Origin: Gammaproteobacteria bacterium
Lineage (GTDB): Bacteria > Pseudomonadota > Gammaproteobacteria > Pseudomonadales > Balneatricaceae
Length of the DNA: 47,018 bases
Assembly (NCBI GenBank): GCA_030748435.1
Contig: JASMLZ010000051.1
Coordinates: forward strand, 1 to 47,018
Direction of reading: 5' to 3'
Shown: one piece after another, positions 17,125 to 23,958 of the stretch
Layout: every line of letters begins with the position of its first letter
How positions within the stretch are numbered: position 1 is the stretch's first letter
Translations under genes and position numbers: made by a program
The notes under the pieces: generated by a model
Databases searched by the model: none
What the model saw: the letters and a program-made list of their open reading frames with translations, nothing else
What the model was told of the DNA's origin: nothing

Positions 17125-17319
17125 AGTGAAGGTTCCCATTGTTATTTGTCAAACTTCCACTGTAGCAAATTACTTATGCTATAAATAGCACAAATAACGA
17201 ATTTATTATCATCATTTGGAATAAGCTCACTCCCTGATGACCTTTGCAACATAACATTGCCCTACCTTCAAGCAACCTCTACAATGGCTGTCTAAGACTA
17301 TTCATCCATAGAATAAACG

Positions 17320-17697
17320 ATGCAAGATAAATGGAAAAAACACGGCACCAGCCGCCTGCTTTCAGCCTACCATAACTCTGCCAAAGGCCTACAAAACATT
17401 TGGCATACCGAAGCAGCATTTCGCCAAGAAGTAGCCCTGGCAGTGCCCATGTTGGTTGCCGCCTTTTTTGTTGGCCGCAGTATCACAGAAACAGCCTTGC
17501 TGATAAGCGTCTGTATTTTGGTATTGCTGATGGAAATTATCAATTCGGCCATTGAAGCTGTGGTTGACCGCGTAGGGCTGGAATACCATGAACTCTCAGG
17601 CAAAGCCAAAGATTTGGGTTCATTGGCGGTACTAACAAGTCTGAGTTTAGCCAGTCTGGTATGGCTATTGGTTATTGGTGACCGCCTACTCAGTTGA
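17320..17697 (+). CDS. dgkA: Diacylglycerol kinase
   Basis: A 125-residue prokaryotic DgkA-type integral membrane kinase. It phosphorylates diacylglycerol, recycling the lipid left by membrane-derived oligosaccharide synthesis. It has three hydrophobic helices. The catalytic-region signature is intact: MEIINSAIEAVVDR followed by HELSGKAKDLGSLAV. Upstream A-F-R-Q-E matches the surface helix of E. coli DgkA. The ribosome site is weak. It lies 29 bp before the phosphodiesterase-like gene and may share its transcript. Confidence 0.96.
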   Translation: MQDKWKKHGTSRLLSAYHNSAKGLQNIWHTEAAFRQEVALAVPMLVAAFFVGRSITETALLISVCILVLLMEIINSAIEAVVDRVGLEYHELSGKAKDLGSLAVLTSLSLASLVWLLVIGDRLLS

Positions 17698-17726
17698 TCA
17701 TTCCGCTAACATAGGGCAAGACCAGT

Positions 17727-18983
17727 ATGGCCAAATTAATACTCATCATGGTTGATGGCATTAGCGCCACTCACTTTGCCCGACATCGAGCCTACCTGCC
17801 CAATATGGATTATCTGGCCAAACAGGGCGCACAGGTGGTTGAGGGTATCAGCCCGGAAATGGTGGGCGTCTCCATGCCGGGGCGGACTTCTATCATCACC
17901 GGCACAGAACCCGGTGAACATGGCATCTACGCCAATCAGATCTATGATCCGCAACAGGGTTTGTTTCGTTGGGCCAACCCCTATGACGTGCGCACCAAGA
18001 CCCTGCCACAATTAGCCAAAGAACAAGGTCTGAAAGTAGCAAGTATTGGTTATGCTATGCCCCGCCCGGAAGATTGCCATATATATATTGGCCCCTGGTG
18101 GGTCGATGATATGCTAATGCGAGCCAGAGATGAAAACCCTACACCATCAGATAAATTATGGCTTAAAGCAAGCGCCATGCACGATCCGGACAGGCTGGCT
18201 GAAAACCTGTTGCAACAAGGTAAAATTGAACACCCTGTACACCCAAACAGCGCTACCAATCGGGCCGAACGCATGCAAATGGGACTGCTGGCAGATCAAC
18301 AGATGCTGGAAATTGGTGCGGCTCTGGCATGCTCTGCAGAAGCCCCTGACCTATTGCTGATGGAACTGGGGATGCCCGATTACTATATGCATAAGTATGG
18401 GCAATTTTCTCATCTGGCCGGTTTTTCATTACGCCACGCCGATGCCATGATAGGGATACTCCGTGAACGTTTGCGTCAAGCTGAATCCAGCCATGATTAT
18501 CAGCTTGTGCTACTTAGTGACCATGGTCATACAGCTCTGCCTCATGCCATGTATATTAATAATCTATTGCCACCAGACACCCAGTGGAGTGGGGAAGGCT
18601 CGGTCTTGCATGTGGTACGCCAGAACTTGTCACACGATGCCGCAGTGACAGCCATATTGGCCAGCCACGGCATCGAACGCTGGAACGATAAGCATCTGCC
18701 AAGGGATACACAAACACAACTGATGACTTTTATGGCACCACAGGGCAGCGATATAAGTTTTGAAGTATCACCCAAGGGCTCATTGGCCCTAACTGGTGAG
18801 TCGAAGTATAAATCCAATCACGGCCTTAGACCGGGCCGCATGGAAGATTATCGTTTTTGTATTTGCCATGGTGGTGACATTGCCCCTCAGACAGTGCAAC
18901 AGGCAACAGCCATTCAGGTAGCACCCACTCTGGCCAAACTATTAGGTATCAACACACCCTGGTCGGCACCAGCATTCTTGTAG
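17727..18983 (+). CDS. Alkaline phosphatase-superfamily phosphodiesterase/pyrophosphatase
   Basis: A 418-residue protein of the nucleotide pyrophosphatase/phosphodiesterase group. Metal-site motifs are visible: D10 in IMVDGIS, a D-H pair in MPDYYMHKYG, D-H in LLSDHGHTALPH, and H in KSNHGLRPGR. TGTEPGEHGIYAN follows the nucleophile region. By alignment to NPP enzymes the nucleophile falls on S49 of VSMPGRTS, with T54 an alternative. No signal peptide is present, so it is probably cytoplasmic. Its stop is 4 bp from that of the convergent MFS gene. The substrate is unknown. Confidence 0.85.
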   Translation: MAKLILIMVDGISATHFARHRAYLPNMDYLAKQGAQVVEGISPEMVGVSMPGRTSIITGTEPGEHGIYANQIYDPQQGLFRWANPYDVRTKTLPQLAKEQGLKVASIGYAMPRPEDCHIYIGPWWVDDMLMRARDENPTPSDKLWLKASAMHDPDRLAENLLQQGKIEHPVHPNSATNRAERMQMGLLADQQMLEIGAALACSAEAPDLLLMELGMPDYYMHKYGQFSHLAGFSLRHADAMIGILRERLRQAESSHDYQLVLLSDHGHTALPHAMYINNLLPPDTQWSGEGSVLHVVRQNLSHDAAVTAILASHGIERWNDKHLPRDTQTQLMTFMAPQGSDISFEVSPKGSLALTGESKYKSNHGLRPGRMEDYRFCICHGGDIAPQTVQQATAIQVAPTLAKLLGINTPWSAPAFL

Positions 18984-18987
18984 CAGA

Positions 18988-20253
18988 TCATCCAGTTGGT
19001 CTTGTCACCACCAGTTGACGTTGCTCCCATGGGCGCTCATCGACGGGCAAATGAATAATCGCTGACAAGGCACCAACCCCCACACCAACCCACCAAACCA
19101 AGGTGTAGTTGCCATACAGATCATACATAAATCCACCTAGCCAAACGCCTATAAAACTACCTAACTGATGGGAAAAAAACACCAACCCATACAAGGTGCC
19201 CATATAACGCAAGCCATAAATTTGTGCCACCAAACCAGAAGTCAAAGGCACCGTGGCCAACCACAAGGCGCCCATGACAAGAGAGAAAATAACCACTGAC
19301 TCAGGTGTTATGGGTGTCAATATAAAGACTGCAGCCACCAAGGTACGCAATGCATAAACCACAGCCAGCAGATATTTGCGAGAATAATAACTACCCAACC
19401 AGCCGGCCACAATAGTACCGCCAATATTGGTCACACCCACTAAAGCAATAGCCCATGCACCCAAGCTTGAGGTGGAGCGAATACCCAATGACTGCAACAG
19501 GCTGTCAGGCTCTATCGCACTGCATACTTCCGTTATAAAAGCAGGAAAGTGTGCGGTGACAAAGGCCAACTGATAACCGCAGGAAAAAAACCCAATAAAA
19601 ATAAATATAAATGACTTGTCACCAAAAGCTCGGCTGACCACTTTACTGATGCTTTCATCCAATTGTGATCTGGCCACCGCATCTGGTGCCGGTGCCTTAA
19701 TCCAGGGCAGCACCAATAACGACAAGAGCACCAGCACCGCCAGTATTATAAACACCGTTTGCCAAGGCCATTGATCGAGCAGCACCTGAGTAAATGGCGG
19801 GCCTACCACCTGCCCCACAGAGCCTGCTGCAGTGGCAATACCCAGCGCCAGCGAACGGTGTTTTTCTGGTGTTGCTCGCCCTACAACCGCTAAAATAACA
19901 CCGAAGCCAGTACCAGCCACACCAAAGCCAACCAAAATTTCCAAGAATTGATGTTGCCCGGGCGTAATGGCATAAGACGAAATCACCAAACCAACAGCAT
20001 AAAATATAGCCCCGGCAAATATTGCCCGCCGATCGCCAAATTTTTCGCCTATAGCAGCAAAAATGGGCTGCCCCACACCCCACGCCAAATTCTGGATGGC
20101 AATGGCCAAAGAAAAGTCAGCCCTAAGCCAACCAAGATCATTAGCAATGGGTATCTGAAACAAACCAAAGGAGGCACGTACGGAAAAGCCCACTAGCAGA
20201 ATAATACTGCCAGCCAGCAAAACCGGGGTAAAAAGCGTATTTTGGTTGGTCAT
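18988..20253 (-). CDS. MFS transporter
   Basis: A 421-residue major facilitator protein with about twelve hydrophobic segments. The loop 2-3 motif appears as GEKFGDRRAIFAGA, and the second half repeats a variant at WLGSYYSRKYLL. The general look (SVRASFGLFQIPIANDLGW, GVGQPIFAAIGEKFG) suits MFS proteins annotated as oxalate/formate or monocarboxylate type, but the substrate is unknown. The start is ATG 20253 or the in-frame GTG 20265; neither has a clear ribosome site. It is a single gene, convergent with the phosphodiesterase-like gene. Confidence 0.9.
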   Translation of the reverse strand: MTNQNTLFTPVLLAGSIILLVGFSVRASFGLFQIPIANDLGWLRADFSLAIAIQNLAWGVGQPIFAAIGEKFGDRRAIFAGAIFYAVGLVISSYAITPGQHQFLEILVGFGVAGTGFGVILAVVGRATPEKHRSLALGIATAAGSVGQVVGPPFTQVLLDQWPWQTVFIILAVLVLLSLLVLPWIKAPAPDAVARSQLDESISKVVSRAFGDKSFIFIFIGFFSCGYQLAFVTAHFPAFITEVCSAIEPDSLLQSLGIRSTSSLGAWAIALVGVTNIGGTIVAGWLGSYYSRKYLLAVVYALRTLVAAVFILTPITPESVVIFSLVMGALWLATVPLTSGLVAQIYGLRYMGTLYGLVFFSHQLGSFIGVWLGGFMYDLYGNYTLVWWVGVGVGALSAIIHLPVDERPWEQRQLVVTRPTG

Positions 20254-20484
20254 TTTGTCGCGCACAAACGGTAATGGTTGCTAAGCTAGCGGAACAATAG
20301 CAGAAAAGAGCACATTTTCATCTAAACTAAAATATCGACTCTAGGAAATCCCCAGCCAATTATAGTCAATATCTTAGCGATTGCCATATGCCTAACACCC
20401 TATGCCCCTTGCCATGACGAATAGCAACCCAGTCAAGGCGGACAAGGGCCGCAATCAAGTTATTAAGCTAATTGAGAACACCCC

Positions 20485-20901
20485 CTAAGTCTTACCTTTA
20501 CTAATACCATAAATATGCAAGGTACGGCTGGTAATTTCAAAACCATGTTCACGAGCAATAACCTCGATACGTTGATTAAGCACCGGGTCGTTAAACTCGA
20601 TGACCTTGCCCGTCTTGATACATACCATATGGTCATGATCATCTTCAGTAGCCAACTCAAACACTGAATGTTCACTTTCAAAGCGATGCCGAACCACCAA
20701 CCCAGCCGCCTCAAATTGGGTCAGCACTCGATATACCGTGGCCAAGCCAATATCTTCACCCTGATCAATAAGTATCTTATAGATATCTTCTGCACTCCAA
20801 TGTTCACCGCCATTGGCGCGTTCCAGAATCTGATATATTTTCACTCGTGGCAAAGTGACTTTAAGCCCCGCCTTACGCAGTTCCTGAGTTTCAGTATTCA
20901 T
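20485..20901 (-). CDS. fur: Ferric uptake regulator Fur
   Basis: A 138-residue metal-dependent repressor of iron uptake genes. The N-terminal winged helix includes LRKAGLKVTLPRVKIYQILE and the recognition helix GLATVYRVLTQFEAAGLV. The C-terminal dimer domain has the HDHMVC metal site and GKVIEF. Only one cysteine of the E. coli CxxC pair is kept (CIKTG). As I recall, P. aeruginosa Fur lacks it too, so this is a lineage feature rather than a defect. ATG 20901 (MNTETQ) has GAGAG at a good distance; the ATG at 20919 does not. The palindrome GGCATATGCC lies just upstream. Confidence 0.95.
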   Translation of the reverse strand: MNTETQELRKAGLKVTLPRVKIYQILERANGGEHWSAEDIYKILIDQGEDIGLATVYRVLTQFEAAGLVVRHRFESEHSVFELATEDDHDHMVCIKTGKVIEFNDPVLNQRIEVIAREHGFEITSRTLHIYGISKGKT

Positions 20902-21072
20902 ATTATTCTCTCTTGGCATATGCCTTAGTCAAACCTTCCTGAGCATCGATTATACCCAAGGTAGAGAATTGGGCAAATAACTATATGACCTGCCAAGCCA
21001 CAGCCCATTTGACCCACATAATCCCTTACAAATATTGTTAACAAACCTATGCTGATGAAATTACCGGACTGG

Positions 21073-21086
21073 TTGACAAACATCAT
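21073..21086 (+). promoter_or_regulatory. Fnr/Anr-like box upstream of ubiU
   Basis: TTGAC-AAAC-ATCAT matches the Fnr consensus TTGAT-N4-ATCAA at 8 of 10 positions, 72 bases before the ubiU start codon. Anaerobic control of ubiUV by Fnr is known in E. coli. This is a by-eye match and needs genome-wide scoring. Confidence 0.4.
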
Positions 21087-21157
21087 GGTTGCTATACCCA
21101 AAGACAGTTAAAGTGTGCGCCTTAAACAAACAGCAACAATATAAAAGGTCTGGTGTC

Positions 21158-22147
21158 ATGGAACTGGTATGCCCAGCGGGCAATGTCCCCGCCCTTAAAG
21201 CCGCCGTGGAGGCTGGTGCCGATGCGGTTTATATAGGGTTTAAAGACGCTACCAACGCCCGCAGTTTCGCTGGCTTAAACTTCTCCGATGGCAAGGCACA
21301 GCGCGCCCTGCAACTGGCGCATAATAAAGGCACCAAACTGTTCGTCGCTATCAACACCTACCCCCAGGCACAAACCTGGCAGCGTTGGCAGAAGGCAGCC
21401 GATCAGGCTGTTGAACTAGGAGCCGATGCTATCATAGCTGCTGAGATCGCGGTGCTAGACTATATCAGCAACAAATACCCTCAGGTTAATTTGCATCTAT
21501 CAGTGCAGGGCTCAGCCACCAACCGCGAAGCGCTGGCTTTTTACGCTAACAACTTTGGTATCAAGCGTGCGGTCTTGCCCAGAGTACTAAGTATGGCTCA
21601 ACTGCGTCATCTAATAAAAACTTCACCCGTTGAACTTGAAGTATTTGGTTATGGCAGCTTGTGCATTATGGTTGAAGGACGCTGTTATCTGTCTTCTTAT
21701 ATCACCGACCAATCGCCTAATACCGGCGGCGTTTGTTCTCCTGCCAAGGACGTGGAGTGGAAAACTACCGATGCGGGTCTGGAAACCCATCTTAATGGTG
21801 TGCTGATAGACCGTTTTGCAGAACAGGAAAAGGCTGGCTATCCAACCCTTTGCAAGGGGCGCTTTCAGTCCAACGAGCATCTTTATCATGCTCTGGAGGA
21901 ACCCACCAGTCTGAACACGCTGGATCTGCTACCAGAACTGATAACAATGGGGGTCTGCGCCATCAAGATTGAAGGTCGGCAACGCAGCCCAGCTTATATA
22001 GCTGAGGTAGCCAGTATCTGGCGGCAGGCTATCGATCAAGCCAAACAGGGTATTGCACCTAATAATCCAGCCTGGCGACAGAGCCTAGCCCAGCTATCAG
22101 AAGGCCATCAAACTACCCTGGGCGCCTATCACCGCCCATGGCAGTAA
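21158..22147 (+). CDS. ubiU: O2-independent ubiquinone biosynthesis protein UbiU (U32 family)
   Basis: A 329-residue U32-family protein. With UbiV it hydroxylates the ubiquinone ring without oxygen, using prephenate as oxygen donor in E. coli. The four cysteines that hold the 4Fe-4S cluster are visible in GSLCIMVEGRC, GGVCSPAKD and TLCKGRF. The N-terminal MELVCPAGNVPALKAAVEAGADAVYIGFKDATNARSF is typical. I start at ATG 21158; the upstream open frame lacks family similarity. It is followed by ubiV after 46 bp, with ubiT convergent beyond. Confidence 0.95.
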   Translation: MELVCPAGNVPALKAAVEAGADAVYIGFKDATNARSFAGLNFSDGKAQRALQLAHNKGTKLFVAINTYPQAQTWQRWQKAADQAVELGADAIIAAEIAVLDYISNKYPQVNLHLSVQGSATNREALAFYANNFGIKRAVLPRVLSMAQLRHLIKTSPVELEVFGYGSLCIMVEGRCYLSSYITDQSPNTGGVCSPAKDVEWKTTDAGLETHLNGVLIDRFAEQEKAGYPTLCKGRFQSNEHLYHALEEPTSLNTLDLLPELITMGVCAIKIEGRQRSPAYIAEVASIWRQAIDQAKQGIAPNNPAWRQSLAQLSEGHQTTLGAYHRPWQ

Positions 22148-22193
22148 CCTATTTTTGGACTGGTTTATATAACCGCCACACACGAGATACAGT

Positions 22194-23093
22194 ATGCAAC
22201 TGACCCTAGGCCCCGTGCCCTTTTTCTGGCCCAAAGACCAAATTCTGGATTTTTATCACGCTATGGCCCAACAACCTCTGGCGCGTATTTATCTGGGTGA
22301 AACCATCTGCAGCAAACGCCGGGAAATGCGTACTCAAGACTGGCTGGATTTAGCACAAATGCTTACCGATCAGGGGGTAGAAGTGGTGCTATCTACCTTG
22401 ACCCTGCTGGAAGCCGAGTCGGAACTAAAAACCCTTACTCGCCTGTGCAAGCAGGATAATTTTCTGGTAGAAGCTAACGATATGGGGGCCATTAATCTGC
22501 TTCATCAACAGGGTAAGGCTTTTGTCTCTGGTCCAGCCATCAACATCTACAATGGTATCAGCCTGCGCAAACTGCAAAGTCTGGGCTTACAACGTTGGGT
22601 TATGCCCGTGGAACTTTCCGCCACCGCCTTGCAGGAAACTCTGGCCCAGGCCCAGTCTCTAAGTAGTGAACCCATGCCTGAAACCGAAGTCTTTGCGTAT
22701 GGCCAGTTACCTCTGGCCTATGCCGCCCGCTGTTTTACAGCCCGTCATCGCAACCTTGCCAAAGACGATTGTGGTTTTTGTTGTATTGAATACCCGCAAG
22801 GTATTGAGTTAGCCAGTCAGGATGGTTCCGAACTGTTTATTATGAATGGTATCCAAACCATGTCTGCCAAAACCTATGATCTCTGCGATCAAGTCAGTAA
22901 TATGCAAGATATGGGCATCACCGCCCTGCGCATCAGCCCCAATAGCATGGATCTGGCGCCAGTGATAACACGCTTTCAGCAAGCTATAGCTGGCCAACCT
23001 GTCGCAAGCGCACAAATCCGTCTTAATGATATTACCAGTGGCAATTGCAACGGCTATTGGTACGGGCGTCCGGGTATGGATCAAATTGACTAA
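22194..23093 (+). CDS. ubiV: O2-independent ubiquinone biosynthesis protein UbiV (U32 family)
   Basis: A 299-residue partner of UbiU; the two form a heterodimer, each with a 4Fe-4S cluster. The cluster cysteines are seen in GETICSKRR near residue 40 and in AARCFTARHRNLAKDDCGFCC. The start LTLGPVPFFWPKDQILDFY is characteristic of UbiV. It is in one operon with ubiU. It ends 86 bp before the stop of the convergent ubiT, with a palindromic repeat between. Confidence 0.95.
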   Translation: MQLTLGPVPFFWPKDQILDFYHAMAQQPLARIYLGETICSKRREMRTQDWLDLAQMLTDQGVEVVLSTLTLLEAESELKTLTRLCKQDNFLVEANDMGAINLLHQQGKAFVSGPAINIYNGISLRKLQSLGLQRWVMPVELSATALQETLAQAQSLSSEPMPETEVFAYGQLPLAYAARCFTARHRNLAKDDCGFCCIEYPQGIELASQDGSELFIMNGIQTMSAKTYDLCDQVSNMQDMGITALRISPNSMDLAPVITRFQQAIAGQPVASAQIRLNDITSGNCNGYWYGRPGMDQID

Positions 23094-23098
23094 GGGCG

Positions 23099-23156
23099 CT
23101 GCAATCTCTCAGTTGTTGACTTTACAGCCAAGAGATTGCTGCGCTGCCCTCGCCAT
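23099..23156. repeat. Palindromic intergenic repeat, family B copy 1
   Basis: GCAATCTCT (23101-23109) and AGAGATTGC (23131-23139) are perfectly complementary across a 21-base loop. They are followed by TGCGCTGCCCTCGCCATGAC. A related arrangement (GAGCGCAGCGAAGCAATCTC...AGATTGC) occurs at 45802-45852. It lies between the convergent ubiV and ubiT stops and may end both transcripts. Confidence 0.55.
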
Positions 23157-23179
23157 GACAGCCTGATAAATTTTTGAGA

Positions 23180-23695
23180 CTACTGCCAAGCCAGAGGTTT
23201 GGTTAGCCAGTGCATGCCTGTTTGCAGATGGGGTGGCAGGTCATCCAAGTCTACGGCATCCAACACATTACGAATTTCCAACCCTAATTCCGTATCACCA
23301 CTGAGCTCTAACCGGCGTTGAAAAAACAAGGTGTCCGGATCCTGCTGTCGTCCCAGCATGCGTAGCAAGTCTTCACTAGGCCCAGCAATACGGCAAGTTT
23401 TTGCGGTGTATAAATCGGCTGGCATGCGGGACTGCACAAACAACTGCCCAGCCCGTAAGGTAAAAAACCAGCTCAGGTTAATATCTCGCACATGAATTTC
23501 TAACCAGTTACCTTCCAGACAATCAAGATCACCGTCTGCCAAGGGTTCGCGCAAGGCATGTTTACACACCTGCATAGCGGCCTGTTGCTGCGCCACCTGT
23601 GGCAAGCGATGGCCCACCTGCAAGCCAGTGGCAAGGCTCTTCAACACACCTTTGGCAGCAAGCCGTTTGGCATGTAAAGCGACATTATAAAGCAT
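23180..23695 (-). CDS. ubiT: Ubiquinone biosynthesis accessory factor UbiT (SCP2 domain)
   Basis: A 171-residue SCP2-domain lipid-binding protein, formerly YhbT. It is required with UbiU and UbiV for anaerobic ubiquinone synthesis and probably carries the hydrophobic intermediate. The segments DINLSWFFTLRAG, PADLYTAKTCRIAGPSEDLLRMLGRQQDPDTLFFQRRLELSGDTELGLEIRN and LDDLP match the family closely. ATG 23695 has AGGA about 9 bases upstream. In E. coli ubiT is divergent from ubiUV; here it is convergent and shares its upstream region with nrdJ. Confidence 0.93.
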   Translation of the reverse strand: MLYNVALHAKRLAAKGVLKSLATGLQVGHRLPQVAQQQAAMQVCKHALREPLADGDLDCLEGNWLEIHVRDINLSWFFTLRAGQLFVQSRMPADLYTAKTCRIAGPSEDLLRMLGRQQDPDTLFFQRRLELSGDTELGLEIRNVLDAVDLDDLPPHLQTGMHWLTKPLAWQ

Positions 23696-23859
23696 AGTTT
23701 AATCCTGCATTTCTGCCCCCATAACATTTGTATGAGGGCCATATCATTAAGTAGCGACCAGCCTACTTCAATTTTCCCCATTGACCCATGATTTGACTCA
23801 AACAGAGGAACTATAAAGATCATATGCAGCAGTGAAAGGAAACTCTGATGAAATATTCA

Positions 23860-23873
23860 TTGACCCGTATCAA
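23860..23873. promoter_or_regulatory. Fnr/Anr-like box between ubiT and nrdJ
   Basis: TTGAC-CCGT-ATCAA matches 9 of 10 consensus positions (TTGAT-N4-ATCAA). Its centre is 92 bases upstream of the nrdJ start and about 171 upstream of the ubiT start. It abuts the first NrdR-like box. Either or both genes could be under oxygen control from here. Confidence 0.5.
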
Positions 23874-23921
23874 CCACAACATATTGTGTTAAAACCGAAA
23901 AACAACTACATTATGTTGTGT
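23874..23921 (+). promoter_or_regulatory. Tandem NrdR boxes in the nrdJ promoter
   Basis: Box 1, CCACAACATATTGTGT (23874-23889), matches the NrdR consensus ACACWATATATWGTGT at 14 of 16 positions. Box 2, CTACATTATGTTGTGT (23906-23921), matches at 12. Their centres are 32 bp apart, about three helical turns, the usual geometry for this repressor of ribonucleotide reductase genes. A possible -35 (TTGTGT) lies in box 1 and a possible -10 (TACATT) in box 2, so binding would block the promoter. The pattern is seen directly; function is inferred. Confidence 0.7.
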
Positions 23922-23958
23922 TTATGGATCACAAGAAAATACACGGAGTCCTTTAATT

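Noticed and set aside
17180-17225. Fur-box-like sequence (TTATTATCATCATTT) between metY and dgkA
   Set aside because: It matches only part of the 19-base Fur consensus and neither gene is an iron gene.
17229-17245. Another MITE end (GACCTTTGCA)
   Set aside because: Only about ten bases match and the following sequence diverges at once.
17125-17319. SAM riboswitch or MetJ operator upstream of metY
   Set aside because: No riboswitch core and no tandem AGACGTCT-like met boxes were found.
20490-20901. Fur as a defective regulator because one CxxC cysteine is missing
   Set aside because: As I recall, Pseudomonas Fur lacks the same cysteine and is functional.
23095-23180. Hairpin between ubiV and ubiT as a standard terminator
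   Set aside because: No T-run on either strand and the sequence recurs elsewhere as a dispersed repeat.
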